Of a stretch of DNA of 64,000 nt, positions 44,495 to 55,725 are shown piece after piece. The stretch's first letter is position 1; every line of letters begins with the position of its first letter. A model generated the notes under the pieces. The model was given only the letters and a program-made list of their open reading frames with translations. It had not been told where the DNA came from and searched no databases. The translations under genes were made by a program, and so were the position numbers. The stretch is from Selenomonas sp. AE3005 (GTDB lineage Bacteria > Bacillota > Negativicutes > Selenomonadales > Selenomonadaceae), in the NCBI RefSeq assembly GCF_905233635.1, contig NZ_CAJODG010000023.1, positions 14,945-78,944 on the forward strand. Direction: 5' to 3'.

Positions 44495-45209
44495 TTTCTG
44501 TCACTCCTAACTTTTCTTCTTTTTCATAGCGTTTGTTCAAATAATAACCGAGACCTAAAACAATTACCACAAAGCAGACCTTCATTTCCAGAGCATAAGG
44601 AGCAAAATACATGCCCAGCCCCTTGTCGGCCACCATCAACGCTGCCGCCGTCCAGCCAAGAATAGCCGCGCCGCCGTAGATGAGAGCAGGCAGCTTCTGC
44701 ATGAGCTTCAGGAAAATCTGTGCTCCGAAAAGCACGATGGGGATAGATATCAGCAGGCCGCAGATAATCAGGCTCCACTTGCCTTCCGGCACGGTATTGG
44801 CCACCCCGGCCAAGGATAGGATATTATCAATGCTCATGATGAAGTCAGCCACGAGAATCGTCCGCACCGCTGCACCGAAACTTGCCGGAGCAGCACCGCC
44901 TTCCTTATCGTTATCCTTGTGGTCTGTCAGCAGTTTCACGGCAATATAGAGCAGTGCCGCACCGCCGACAAACTCGATATAGGGCGCCGCCAGCACACTG
45001 GTGGCAAAGAGCGTACACACAATGCGGATAAACACCGCACCGAAACCGCCGATAAAAATCGCCTTTTTGCGATTATGTGCCGGCAGGTTCTGGCAGGCCA
45101 GCGCAATGAGTATCGCATTATCCCCCGACAGCAGAATATCCAGCAGTAAAATCCCCGAAAAAGCTGCCAGCCACTCAGGACTAAACATCCCTGCAAATAA
45201 AGTTTCCAT
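44487..45209 (-). CDS. TerC family membrane protein (YkoY/YjbE-like Mn2+ exporter)
   Basis: 240 residues, seven or so membrane segments, with LLDILLSGDNAILIALACQNLP and VADFIMSIDNIL, the paired acidic motifs of TerC proteins. It is preceded by a yybP-ykoY riboswitch, which controls Mn2+ exporters, supporting a role in Mn2+ efflux or metalation of exported enzymes. The ATG at 45209 follows AAAGGAGATT; the frame upstream runs through the riboswitch and is not coding. Confidence 0.92.
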   Translation of the reverse strand: METLFAGMFSPEWLAAFSGILLLDILLSGDNAILIALACQNLPAHNRKKAIFIGGFGAVFIRIVCTLFATSVLAAPYIEFVGGAALLYIAVKLLTDHKDNDKEGGAAPASFGAAVRTILVADFIMSIDNILSLAGVANTVPEGKWSLIICGLLISIPIVLFGAQIFLKLMQKLPALIYGGAAILGWTAAALMVADKGLGMYFAPYALEMKVCFVVIVLGLGYYLNKRYEKEEKLGVTENE

Positions 45210-45250
45210 ATCTTTCGTCAATCTCCTTTTTATAAATTCATTATACCAAA

Positions 45251-45395
45251 AAGACCTTGCCTTACACTTCGCCCACAGGCTGCTGTAAGACAAGGTCTCG
45301 CTTACTAAATATAGCCGGTCATACCGGGTGCTGCGCACCGTACTGACGATATCTGACCGTTCAGCTACTCCCCTTGTACGGGATTCATACGCTTA
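45251..45395 (-). ncRNA. yybP-ykoY manganese riboswitch
   Basis: Read on the minus strand, the leader contains AAGGGGAGTAGCT, CGTCAG and GCGAGACCTT, the conserved blocks of the aptamer. A terminator stem (AGACCTTGTCTTACA with TGTAAGGCAAGGTCT, then TTTTT) follows and overlaps the aptamer's 3' side, so ligand binding should favour read-through into terC-htpX. Confidence 0.9.
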
Positions 45396-45433
45396 GTTTA
45401 CCATAACCAAGCGAAATGTCAATTAAAAAAAGA

Positions 45434-47446
<2,013 letters not shown>

Positions 47447-47449
47447 TCA

Positions 47450-47767
47450 TCAAAGCTCTGCCTCTTCCGCCACAAGTTCGGAAAGGTCCTTATCACTATC
47501 CATTGTATCGTAAATCATCTGCGACCGCCGCTTTAAAGTCCACGGTGAAATAGCCGACAGATAAGTTTTGTCATCAGTAATAATCAGGGACTTGCACGCC
47601 CCGTCATTGTTCTTTATTTCAGCCGGCAAGGTGTTTACCAGACGGCCTGCCGCCTGTTCCCTATTCAAAAATTCACTGCCTGTTCCCTTGGCAAAGATAG
47701 CATAATCATGAATAGCCACCACTTCCTTGGTGCGCACAGATATGCCATTACCCAAATGGAGAAACAT
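47450..47767 (-). CDS. remB: Extracellular matrix regulator RemB-like (DUF370)
   Basis: 105 residues. FLHLGNGISVRTKEVVAIHDY is the DUF370/RemA-like start, and its position between recF/dciA and gyrB matches remB (yaaB) of Bacillus. The C-terminus (SAISPWTLKRRSQMIYD) is longer than that of RemA. It may bind DNA as a regulator. ATG at 47767 with GGAGG 6 nt before. Confidence 0.88.
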   Translation of the reverse strand: MFLHLGNGISVRTKEVVAIHDYAIFAKGTGSEFLNREQAAGRLVNTLPAEIKNNDGACKSLIITDDKTYLSAISPWTLKRRSQMIYDTMDSDKDLSELVAEEAEL

Positions 47768-47780
47768 CACTTGCCTCCTT

Positions 47781-48731
47781 TTAACTGCCTTGCCTGCGTT
47801 TACCCAGTTTTATCACATCGTAGCGCCGGGGTGCTTTATAATCACGTGGCCGATGCAGGTCAAACCGCAAATCATAGATTGTTCTGGTGATATTATCTTC
47901 GTTCAGCTGTTCCGGCGGCAAACAGCGATAAAGCATAACCAGAGTTTTGGCCTTCATACTTTTGGTATCACCGGCCTCCACTTCCGCGGCCAGCTGCTGT
48001 ACCATTGCGGCCCGCTGTTCATTGATGATTTTTGGGGTACACAGAGGCACAAATTCATGCACTTCCTTGTACCTTGCCCAAGGCATATCTCTGAGCACCT
48101 GACGTACAGCGGCTGTAACCTGCTCCCGTTCCCTGCGGCTGCATTCCGGACACAGTTTTGACTCCGGCTCCATCAGCCGGCCGCACTCCGGGCATTTTTG
48201 CCAATTGCTCTGCTTACGCAGCTTTTGCATTTGCAGGTATTTGCGGTAGACATTGCCGGCAGCTGTGCCAATTTCCGCGTCACTGGCCTGGGCAGCCAGC
48301 TGTTCAGCCTGCTGCATTTCCACTGGTGACAGGGGAACTTTACGCCGCTGGGCACCGAGATTTTCCTCTTTTTCCTGCTGAGCCAGCCTGATTTCCTCTA
48401 GCCCCTCAGTATCGGCTTTATCCCAACGCTTGCCGAAAACCACCTTGGTTATCATCTTTTGCCCGGCAAAGTTATTGACCTGCTGGACTATCTGCGGCAT
48501 CATCATCTGCAATTCATTGCGCAGGGCAGCATTATCGCTATAGAGATACAGTACATCCTTGCGAATCCCCTGCACCTCCGTATTGCGGGCGATAAACTCC
48601 CCCACAATATCCGGCCAATGCCAAAGTACCCAGTGCATATAGTACTTCAATTCTGCCGGCTTACCCATATGGTGGATGGTCTTTTTGATAATGGTGTCCG
48701 GACGTTCCAGTCCCGGTGTACGCCTTGCCAT
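47781..48731 (-). CDS. DciA/DUF721-like protein with zinc ribbon and long C-terminal region
   Basis: 316 residues. The N-terminal 100 residues (WHWPDIVGEFIARNTEVQGI, VLYLYSDNAALRNEL) match DUF721/DciA, the proposed loader of the replicative helicase in bacteria lacking DnaC. A zinc ribbon CPECG...CPEC near 179-196 and a further 120-residue helical part are additional. Position after recF is the usual DciA locus. It lies 4 nt after recF and 13 nt before remB. Confidence 0.82.
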   Translation of the reverse strand: MARRTPGLERPDTIIKKTIHHMGKPAELKYYMHWVLWHWPDIVGEFIARNTEVQGIRKDVLYLYSDNAALRNELQMMMPQIVQQVNNFAGQKMITKVVFGKRWDKADTEGLEEIRLAQQEKEENLGAQRRKVPLSPVEMQQAEQLAAQASDAEIGTAAGNVYRKYLQMQKLRKQSNWQKCPECGRLMEPESKLCPECSRREREQVTAAVRQVLRDMPWARYKEVHEFVPLCTPKIINEQRAAMVQQLAAEVEAGDTKSMKAKTLVMLYRCLPPEQLNEDNITRTIYDLRFDLHRPRDYKAPRRYDVIKLGKRRQGS

Positions 48732-48735
48732 GCTG

Positions 48736-49839
48736 TTACCTCGTAATCACCCCGGCCGCCACCCGGTAATAAGTACCGATTTTTTCAGACGGGAAATAGG
48801 CCTCGTCTGTGGCTGTAATCATAGTCTGAATCCGCTCATGACGAATGAATTCCAGTAACTTTGTCCGCCTTGATACATCAAGCTCACTCATCACATCGTC
48901 CAGCAGCAGTACAGGATATTCCCCCGTTTCCGAGCGCAAAAATTCCAGCTCTGCTAATTTGAGCGACAGTACACCAGTACGCTGTTGTCCCTGTGAGCCG
49001 AAGGAACGCAGATTTATCCCATTTACGGTCAAAATTATATCGTCCAAATGCGGCCCACGACCGGTGGAGCCACGCATAATATCCACCTGACGATGTGCAA
49101 CAAGCTCTTTATTATACCATGAAACCAGGTCATTTGTCACATTTTCCCCAGCGGCCCCATGTATGTCATAGGTAATTGCCAGATTCTCGATGTTGCCGGA
49201 AATACGCCGCTGCATGAGGTTAGCCAGCATATTTAATTTTTTTACCGCCGCCAGACGCTTGGTGACAATTTTAACCGCACTATCCACCAGCTGGGTGTCC
49301 CACAGTTCCAGCATATCTATACCGGCCTGCCGTTCCCGGATTTTTTTCAGCAGATTATTGCGCTGCGTGATGATTTTCCCATATTTATTCAGCTCATGGT
49401 AATAAGCCGGACTGGCCTGGCTTATTTCTCCGTCCAAAAAACGCCGGCGTCCTGCCGGCGCTCCCTTGATGAGAAATAAATCCTCCGGGGAAAACAACAC
49501 TGTATTAAGATTCCCGACCAGTTCCTTGGGCCGGATGGGATGTTCATTTAAAAGTATACGGCGCCGTTTGTTTTGGCTGAATTGAAAATCCAGCCTGTTC
49601 TGCACCCCCAGGCGGTCAAAGTCCAAAGAAATACTGCCGCCCGGCATTTCCCAGCTGATTAAGTCATTATCAGTACTGGTGCGATGGGAACGTCCCAAAG
49701 AAGCATAGTAAACAGCCTCTATCACATTGGTCTTACCCTGAGCATTAGGCCCCAGAAAAACATTGATATTGGGGTCAAATGTCAGTTCCAGCGAAGAATA
49801 GTTCCGATAATTTCTTAAGCGTAATGTATAAATATGCAT
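48736..49839 (-). CDS. recF: DNA replication and repair protein RecF
   Basis: 367 residues of the SMC-like ABC ATPase type. GPNAQGKTNVIEA is Walker A; LRSFGSQGQQRTGVLSLKLA is the ABC signature; PVLLLDDVMSELD is Walker B. It loads RecA at gaps with RecO and RecR. Its ATG overlaps the yaaA stop by one base (TAATG), indicating coupling. Confidence 0.96.
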   Translation of the reverse strand: MHIYTLRLRNYRNYSSLELTFDPNINVFLGPNAQGKTNVIEAVYYASLGRSHRTSTDNDLISWEMPGGSISLDFDRLGVQNRLDFQFSQNKRRRILLNEHPIRPKELVGNLNTVLFSPEDLFLIKGAPAGRRRFLDGEISQASPAYYHELNKYGKIITQRNNLLKKIRERQAGIDMLELWDTQLVDSAVKIVTKRLAAVKKLNMLANLMQRRISGNIENLAITYDIHGAAGENVTNDLVSWYNKELVAHRQVDIMRGSTGRGPHLDDIILTVNGINLRSFGSQGQQRTGVLSLKLAELEFLRSETGEYPVLLLDDVMSELDVSRRTKLLEFIRHERIQTMITATDEAYFPSEKIGTYYRVAAGVITR

Positions 49840-50060
49840 TACTTCACCCGCCAGGCCCCCATGCCCTCGATTTCGATGACGTCACCAGCGTGCAGCTTGC
49901 GGCGCCGGGCGCTTTCCTTCTCACCATTGCGTTTGATGAGACCGTCGGCCAGCAGGGCCTTTACTTCACCGCCGGACGCCAGCACACCAGCCCATTTGAG
50001 AAACTGGTCCAGCTGAATTTCTTCCGTTTCAATTTCCACATCGATAATAGCTGCTGCCAT
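49839..50060 (-). CDS. yaaA: S4 domain protein YaaA
   Basis: 73 residues made almost wholly of an S4 RNA-binding domain (IQLDQFLKWAGVLASGGEVK, then GLIKRNGEKES). The place between dnaN and recF is that of yaaA in Firmicutes, where it is linked to ribosome maturation. SD AAGGAGG. Confidence 0.93.
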   Translation of the reverse strand: MAAAIIDVEIETEEIQLDQFLKWAGVLASGGEVKALLADGLIKRNGEKESARRRKLHAGDVIEIEGMGAWRVK

Positions 50061-50071
50061 ATAAATCCTCC

Positions 50072-51184
50072 TTAGTGAGCCGTACGTACCGGCGTTACCA
50101 CATAGATAAAGGCATCATTGTGTTCTTCACGGATGGTGATGGGGGAGAGTGGCTGCGTCAGACGCAGTTCACACTTATTGCTGTCTATATTCTTCATCAC
50201 ATCGATGATGTACTGGGCATTGAAAGCAATGGTGATATCCGGGCCTTCGATAGAGGCCGGAATGGTTTCCACAGCATTACCCACATCGGGGTTATTGGAA
50301 GAAATCACCAGCTGGGAATTGGCAAATTCTAATTTGATGACATTGTAATCGCCTGACCGGGAAATAAGGGAAACACGGTCAACAGCAGCATTGAATTCCG
50401 CCGAGTCCAGCGTTACCAAAGTGGTGTGATTAGCCGGAATAACATTGTTATAATCCGGGAATGCCCCTTCAATCAGACGGGAAGTCATGTAGAGATTGTC
50501 AAAGGCAAAGCTGATTTGATTGAAATTGCAGCTTACATGAACATCTGACGGGATTTCCGATGTCATATTGTGCAACAGTTCCTGCAAAATCAGCGACGGA
50601 ATGATGACTTTAATATTGCCGAGCTCGTCATTTAACTGTTCATATTTAACAGCCAGTCTGTGCATATTCGTAGCTGCCATGGTGATTTTGTTGTCAGCAA
50701 CTTCCAGGGAGCAGCCGGTGAATACGGGACGGGATTCATCCTTGGAGCAGGCAAATACTGTTTTCTTAATTAAAGAACGCAGTACATTATCTTTAATTGT
50801 GAAATCAACCGTGCTTTCGATTTCTTTGATGGTCGGGAATTCGGCAGCGTTCATGCTGAGCAGGGTAAAATTGGCCTGTCCTGAAGTTATATTGACGATT
50901 TTTTCAGTACGGTTATAACTGAGTGTCAGGCTATCCCCAGGCATCTTGCGGATAACTTCCAGTAAATAACGGCCACCAAGGGCAATTTGTCCGGATTCCT
51001 CAACTTCGGCAGGTATCTTGTTTATCAGGCCTATCTCATTATTGGTGGCTTGCATCTCTAAGATACCATTCTCTGCTCTCAGAAAAATACCAGAGAGGAT
51101 GGGCGTTTGGGGTTTAGAGGCTATGGCCTTGGTGACGATTTGCAGGGCATTGACCATTTCGCTTTTGGAACAGGTTATTTTCAT
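50072..51184 (-). CDS. dnaN: DNA polymerase III beta subunit (sliding clamp)
   Basis: 370 residues, three clamp domains. It opens MKITCSKSEMVNALQIVTKA and ends with the typical YVVTPVR stretch before AH. The homodimer encircles DNA and tethers the polymerase. A 280-nt gap with DnaA boxes separates it from dnaA. SD AAAGGG. Confidence 0.97.
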   Translation of the reverse strand: MKITCSKSEMVNALQIVTKAIASKPQTPILSGIFLRAENGILEMQATNNEIGLINKIPAEVEESGQIALGGRYLLEVIRKMPGDSLTLSYNRTEKIVNITSGQANFTLLSMNAAEFPTIKEIESTVDFTIKDNVLRSLIKKTVFACSKDESRPVFTGCSLEVADNKITMAATNMHRLAVKYEQLNDELGNIKVIIPSLILQELLHNMTSEIPSDVHVSCNFNQISFAFDNLYMTSRLIEGAFPDYNNVIPANHTTLVTLDSAEFNAAVDRVSLISRSGDYNVIKLEFANSQLVISSNNPDVGNAVETIPASIEGPDITIAFNAQYIIDVMKNIDSNKCELRLTQPLSPITIREEHNDAFIYVVTPVRTAH

Positions 51185-51342
51185 CTTGGATAGACCCTTT
51201 CTTTTTTTTAATATTACTCTCTAAATATATAAATAAATAGCCGTAGTAGTAGTAGGCCCTGTGGAAATGTGGAAAAGCCTGCTGCGCTTATTGGTTATCG
51301 ACAGATTAGCTGTTAGTAATTTGTTTATAACTAGAGGGGAGG

Positions 51343-51435
51343 TTATCCACATAATCCACGGTGATAATCTCCCCTGCATTTTATCCACATTTTATTGACA
51401 AGAAAACCATCTGGCTTTCCACAAGGTTATCCACG
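51343..51435. other. DnaA boxes between dnaN and dnaA (part of oriC)
   Basis: TTATCCACA at 51343-51351 and 51381-51389; TTATCCACG at 51427-51435; weaker TAATCCACG at 51352-51360. All have the same orientation. Confidence 0.8.
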
Positions 51436-51464
51436 GCATGCCTGTTGACAGGCTGTACTGCGTC

Positions 51465-52880
51465 TTAGACCTTCTGGACGCGTTCTATCAGCTCGTTGAG
51501 GATAGAGTTAAGATTGCTGTCGCTTTCCTTTTCCTGGCTGACTTTTTCAAAGGCGTGAATGACAGTAGTATGGTCACGTCCGCCAAAGAACTGGCCAATC
51601 TGTGGCAGGGACGTATCAGTCAGGGAGCGGCACAGGTACATGGCAATCTGTCGTGGGTAGGCAATGGTGCGTGTCCGCTTTTTGGACTGCAGGTCCTCAA
51701 CCTTAATTTTGAAGTAGGAGGCAACAATTTCCTGAATGACATCCATCGTAATTTCCTTGGTCTTGCCGGATGGCAGAATGTCTTTCAGGGCCTCGGCCAC
51801 CAGGTCGGTGTTCATCGGCCGCTTGGTCAGGGAGGCATAGGCTGCCACCTTGGTCAAGGCACCTTCCAGCTCACGAATGTTGCTGTCGATGCGGCTGGCG
51901 ATGTAAACCAGTACATCATCAGGCACACTGTAATGGTCGCTTTGCGCCTTGGTCTTTAAAATGGCGATGCGTGTTTCGAGGTCCGGTGCCTGAATATCCG
52001 TCGTAAGTCCCCATTCAAAACGGGAACGGAGGCGTTCTTCTAAGCGTTCCACTTCCCGGGGCGGCCTATCGGAGGACAGTATAACCTGTTTTTGGGCATC
52101 ATAAAGGGTGTTAAAGGTATGGAAGAATTCTTCCTGTGTACTGGTTTTGCCGGAAATAAACTGAATATCGTCAATCAGCAGCACATCGATGTTGCGGTAC
52201 TTCTGACGGAACTTATCCGACGTACCCTGCTGAATGGCCTGAATGATTTCGTTGGTAAACTGTTCACTGGATACGTAGAGTACGCGCATATCCGGATGAT
52301 TTTTCAGTACCCGGTTGCCAATAGCATGCATGAGATGGGTTTTGCCCAGACCTACACCGCCGTACATAAAGAAGGGGTTGTAAGTCTTGCCGGGTTTATC
52401 GGCTACGGCCATGGCAGCCGCATGGGCAAAGTTATTGGACTTGCCGGTTACGAAAGTATCAAATGTATATTTAGGATTGAGTGATGAATTATCGCCTGGG
52501 GCGACAATATGAGTTTCAGCTGCAGTTTCAGTGCTGTTATCGCCCTCGCTAAAGAGGCTGCCCTGATTGGGATTGTCTTTTTTGCTCCGGCTGCTGGCCA
52601 CAACAGGTGTGGTTTCGGCAGGTGTTTCTTCGGCAACTACCGTAAAGGTTATGTTTTTTTGTGCTCCCAGTACCTCACTGACAGCATCTTCAATAAATGT
52701 CTGATAGTGACCTGCTATCCATTCCTTGGCCATTTCGGTCTGGGTACCAAGAACGAGTTCAGAATCGGAGAGGGAGAGGGGCTGGATGGGGTTGAGCCAA
52801 TTAAAAGCCGAGGGGGCGAGCTGTTCCTTCATGCTATCTAAAATCTGTGCCCAAACAGCTTGCAGCTGTGATTGCTCCAT
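51465..52880 (-). CDS. dnaA: Replication initiator DnaA
   Basis: 471 residues. Domain I (1-90), a low-complexity linker ([20 protein letters not shown]), the AAA+ domain with [15 protein letters not shown] and [14 protein letters not shown], and the box-reading domain IV with [15 protein letters not shown]. It binds the DnaA boxes on both sides of its gene and opens the origin. Confidence 0.97.
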   Translation of the reverse strand: MEQSQLQAVWAQILDSMKEQLAPSAFNWLNPIQPLSLSDSELVLGTQTEMAKEWIAGHYQTFIEDAVSEVLGAQKNITFTVVAEETPAETTPVVASSRSKKDNPNQGSLFSEGDNSTETAAETHIVAPGDNSSLNPKYTFDTFVTGKSNNFAHAAAMAVADKPGKTYNPFFMYGGVGLGKTHLMHAIGNRVLKNHPDMRVLYVSSEQFTNEIIQAIQQGTSDKFRQKYRNIDVLLIDDIQFISGKTSTQEEFFHTFNTLYDAQKQVILSSDRPPREVERLEERLRSRFEWGLTTDIQAPDLETRIAILKTKAQSDHYSVPDDVLVYIASRIDSNIRELEGALTKVAAYASLTKRPMNTDLVAEALKDILPSGKTKEITMDVIQEIVASYFKIKVEDLQSKKRTRTIAYPRQIAMYLCRSLTDTSLPQIGQFFGGRDHTTVIHAFEKVSQEKESDSNLNSILNELIERVQKV

Positions 52881-52937
52881 GTATTAAGTTCCTTTCTGCG
52901 TATAGAATTAGAAAAAAGTTTCCACAAGTGCATAAAA

Positions 52938-53174
52938 TTATCCACATTATTATCCACAGTTGTGGATAAATGAAGGTTTCCGCAGGAGAGAGGCGGCAAA
53001 ATGGGATAAAAAGGCGGGAGTCAAATACTCCCGAAAAATACGTCTTGTAGAGTTTTCCGCAAAATTATCAACAATATCTTATCAAAATAATTCGGAGTTA
53101 TCAACAGTTTTTCCGTGGATAAGCTGATAAAAACGAAAATTATCCCCAGATTGACAGCAAAAATAAGTGGATAA
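52938..53174. other. oriC: DnaA-box cluster between dnaA and rpmH
   Basis: Boxes: TTATCCACA 52938-52946 and 52950-52958; TGTGGATAA 52961-52969; TTATCAACA 53065-53073 and 53098-53106; CGTGGATAA 53114-53122; TTATCCCCA 53140-53148; AGTGGATAA 53166-53174. The gap is AT-rich and gene orientation diverges from it, so this is the main origin element, together with the boxes near 51.4 kb. Confidence 0.85.
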
Positions 53175-53178
53175 AATA

Positions 53179-53207
53179 TTGACACCACACAGGGCTTAGG
53201 CTATAAT
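53179..53207 (+). promoter_or_regulatory. Consensus promoter of rpmH
   Basis: TTGACA (53179-53184), 17 nt, TATAAT (53202-53207); perfect consensus, giving a leader of about 120 nt. Confidence 0.8.
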
Positions 53208-53336
53208 TCATAGTGATTCTTAGCGCGAGGATGCAAATTTCCTGCGAATGAGAGCTTAGATTAGCAATTTCTGATGCCTTGCTTCTATACGACAGAGAAT
53301 ATCAGAATAAAAACAGGTTAAGGAGGTGTTTACCGA

Positions 53337-53471
53337 ATGAAAATGACTTTTCAGCCGAACAACCATTGGAGAAAGAAAACTCATGGCTTCCGTGAGCGCA
53401 TGAAGACGAAGGGCGGCCGTCTCGTTTTGAAGAGAAGACGCCAGCGTGGCAGAAAGAAGCTTTCGGCATAA
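53337..53471 (+). CDS. rpmH: Ribosomal protein bL34
   Basis: 44 residues, the normal length, very basic: [19 protein letters not shown] and [14 protein letters not shown] 50S subunit protein. AAGGAGGTG precedes the ATG. First gene to the right of the origin. Confidence 0.97.
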   Translation: MKMTFQPNNHWRKKTHGFRERMKTKGGRLVLKRRRQRGRKKLSA

Positions 53472-53482
53472 ATTTTACAGCA

Positions 53483-53510
53483 AGGTCACTTAGCGGTGAC
53501 CTTTTTTCTT
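53483..53510 (+). terminator. Terminator or attenuator between rpmH and rnpA
   Basis: AGGTCAC, TTAGC, GGTGACC then TTTTTTCTT. It probably lowers rnpA expression relative to rpmH. Confidence 0.85.
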
Positions 53511-53553
53511 AGTTTAGTAACGATTTTTTAGATAGATTTTGGTGAATTTAGGT

Positions 53554-53910
53554 ATGTTTACATTACCGCGACGGCGAATGCTGAAACGCCGCAATGACTT
53601 TCAGTTGGTGTACCGTAAGGGTAAGTCCCTGGCCAACCGCTACTTTGTTCTCTATGTATTTGAAACGGAGCAGCTGGCCGGCAAGGTGGGCTTTGCCGCT
53701 GGAAAAAAGCTGGGCTGTGCGGTGAAACGTAACCGTGTGAAACGGCTGCTGCGCGAAAGCTATCGCCTGCACAGTCATGAACTGCGCCCGGGAATAGCCT
53801 TGTTATTGGTGGCCAGGCGGCCCATGCTGGATGTGAAATGCAACGTGGTGGAAAAGGCCTTCCTTTCCCTGGGGAAAAAGGCAGGGATTTTCTGTAAAGA
53901 TAAGGAATAG
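53554..53910 (+). CDS. rnpA: Ribonuclease P protein component
   Basis: 118 residues, basic. RRNDFQLVYRKGKSLAN and GFAAGKKLGCAVKRNRVKRL include the RNR motif. It binds the RNase P RNA and helps 5' processing of tRNA. The ATG at 53554 gives the usual MFTLP start; GTG at 53539 is possible. The SD is weak. Confidence 0.93.
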   Translation: MFTLPRRRMLKRRNDFQLVYRKGKSLANRYFVLYVFETEQLAGKVGFAAGKKLGCAVKRNRVKRLLRESYRLHSHELRPGIALLLVARRPMLDVKCNVVEKAFLSLGKKAGIFCKDKE

Positions 53911-53928
53911 GAAATCGAGGTTAAAGCA

Positions 53929-54138
53929 GTGAAGAAACTAATGCTGCTCTTAATTTGGGGATATCAGAATTTTATATCCCCATTGAAACCACCTACTTGC
54001 CGTTATATTCCGTCCTGTTCGGAGTATGCACGGCTTGCCATTGAGAAATATGGAGCCTGGCGCGGAGGAAAGCTGGCCTTAAAGCGCATTTTGCGCTGCC
54101 ATCCCTGGCATCCTGGAGGCTACGACCCCGTGCCGTAA
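53929..54138 (+). CDS. yidD: Membrane protein insertion efficiency factor YidD
   Basis: 69 residues. [20 protein letters not shown] followed by SCSEYA and [13 protein letters not shown] is the complete family pattern. GTG start at 53929. It sits between rnpA and yidC as in most bacteria. Confidence 0.95.
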   Translation: MKKLMLLLIWGYQNFISPLKPPTCRYIPSCSEYARLAIEKYGAWRGGKLALKRILRCHPWHPGGYDPVP

Positions 54139-54189
54139 AAGGCATTATATATATGTTGTTGTCTTTTGATTAGATTAGGACGTGATGGT

Positions 54190-54864
54190 TTGGAATTTTT
54201 TAGTACGTTATTTTCTCCGATTGAAAGTCTTTTGCGTTTTGTGCTCGAAACGCTGTTTGCCATTACCAGTGCAGCCGGCTTCGCCAGCTATGGTTGGGCT
54301 ATTGTGTTGTTGACTATCATCATTAAGATGATTCTGTATCCGCTGACGGTTAAGCAGGTCAAGTCCATGAAGGCCATGCAGGAACTGTCTCCGAAGATGA
54401 AGAAAATCCAGGAAAAATATAAAGATAATCCGCAGATGATGCAGCAGAAAATCGGTGCCCTGTATAAGGACGCCGGGGTTAATCCGCTGGCTGGCTGTCT
54501 GCCGCTCTTGATTCAGATGCCGATTCTTATGGGTATGTACTATTCGCTGTATAATTTTACGTATCCGTCGGAGGCCTCGGCCGTATTTTTATGGATGCCG
54601 AATATGTCTGAACCTGACCCCTTGTATATTCTGCCGGTGTTGTCTGCACTGACAACTTTCCTGCAGCAGAAGATGACGACTACGGAAATGAATTCGCAGA
54701 TGAAGATGATGATGTTCATCATGCCGCTCTTTATCGGTTGGATCAGCATAAACTTCCCGTCCGGTCTGGTTCTTTACTGGGTAACGATGAACGTGGTGCA
54801 GATTGCACAGCAGTGGTGGATGTACCGTGGTGACAACACGGCAACGAAAAAGGAGGCCGCTTAA
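54190..54864 (+). CDS. yidC: Membrane protein insertase YidC/Oxa1
   Basis: 224 residues, the short form without the large periplasmic domain. Five membrane segments with GWAIVLLTIIIKMILYPLTV (including the cavity-region residues) and GCLPLLIQMPILMGMYYSLY. The TTG at 54190 gives the MEFFSTLFSPIE start and follows AGGACG; a TTG at 54166 is the other option. The stop overlaps the jag start (ATGG). Confidence 0.93.
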   Translation: MEFFSTLFSPIESLLRFVLETLFAITSAAGFASYGWAIVLLTIIIKMILYPLTVKQVKSMKAMQELSPKMKKIQEKYKDNPQMMQQKIGALYKDAGVNPLAGCLPLLIQMPILMGMYYSLYNFTYPSEASAVFLWMPNMSEPDPLYILPVLSALTTFLQQKMTTTEMNSQMKMMMFIMPLFIGWISINFPSGLVLYWVTMNVVQIAQQWWMYRGDNTATKKEAA

Positions 54865-55646
54865 TGGCACAAGTGGTAGAATCTAAGGGCAAAACCATTG
54901 AAGATGCCTTGGACAATGCCCTTAAGGAACTGGGGTGTACGGCTGGTGATGTCGATTACGAAGTGCTGGCAGAACCCTCCAAGGGCATCTTTGGCATTTT
55001 CGGTGTAAAACCGGCACACCTGCGTGTGACGAAAAAAGCACCGGCTGTAGTAAAGGAAAACACAGAAGTAAAGCCTGTAGAACCGGCAATGGCAGAAAAA
55101 GCTGCCGAGCCGGCAGAGGCTGTGTCTGAACCTTGTGCAGTTCCTGCGGAGGAACAGTTGCAGCGTGCCGAGCAATTTTTCCGGGATGTATTTGCTGCTA
55201 TGCATATCGAAGTAAAGTGGCAGCGCCGTGACACCAGTGAAGGTGTGGTTTACGACCTGATAGGTGATAACCTGGGTATTTTGATTGGCAAGCATGGCCA
55301 GACGCTTGATTCCCTGCAGTATCTGGTAAATCTTACGGCTAACCGCGGTAACGCGGAAAACCGTGTGCATATCATTTTGGACATTGAAGGTTATCGCGCC
55401 CGCCGCGAAGAAACCTTGATGCGCCTGGCAGGACATTTGGCAGATAAGGCCTGCCGTATCGGTGATGAGGTTCATTTGGAACCCATGAACCGCCATGAGC
55501 GCAAGATTATTCACATGGCATTGCAGGATAACCGCCGTGTGTCGACCTATAGTGCCGGTGATGAACCGCGCCGCTATGTGGTCATTGCTCCCCGTCGCCG
55601 CCGTCGCCGTCGCGATTATGACCGGGAGAATTATGGAGAAGAATAA
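54864..55646 (+). CDS. jag: RNA-binding protein KhpB/Jag
   Basis: 260 residues. N-terminal Jag_N domain (ESKGKTIEDALDNALKELG), an Ala/Glu/Pro-rich linker (60-120), a KH domain (GILIGKHGQTLDSLQYLVNL) and an R3H domain (MNRHERKIIHMAL with RRVSTYS). Ends in an Arg-rich tail. Global small RNA and division regulator in relatives. Coupled to yidC. Confidence 0.93.
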   Translation: MAQVVESKGKTIEDALDNALKELGCTAGDVDYEVLAEPSKGIFGIFGVKPAHLRVTKKAPAVVKENTEVKPVEPAMAEKAAEPAEAVSEPCAVPAEEQLQRAEQFFRDVFAAMHIEVKWQRRDTSEGVVYDLIGDNLGILIGKHGQTLDSLQYLVNLTANRGNAENRVHIILDIEGYRARREETLMRLAGHLADKACRIGDEVHLEPMNRHERKIIHMALQDNRRVSTYSAGDEPRRYVVIAPRRRRRRRDYDRENYGEE

Positions 55647-55671
55647 GTATTGCTATAGCAAGAGAGCTGTG

Positions 55672-55704
55672 AAAGGGCTGTCTCATTATTGAGGCTGCCC
55701 TTTT
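55672..55704 (+). terminator. Probable terminator after jag
   Basis: AAAGGGC...CTCA, loop, TGAG...GCCCTTTT; imperfect but ends in a T-run. Confidence 0.6.
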
Positions 55705-55725
55705 ACGTTATGAGAAGGTGAATTT

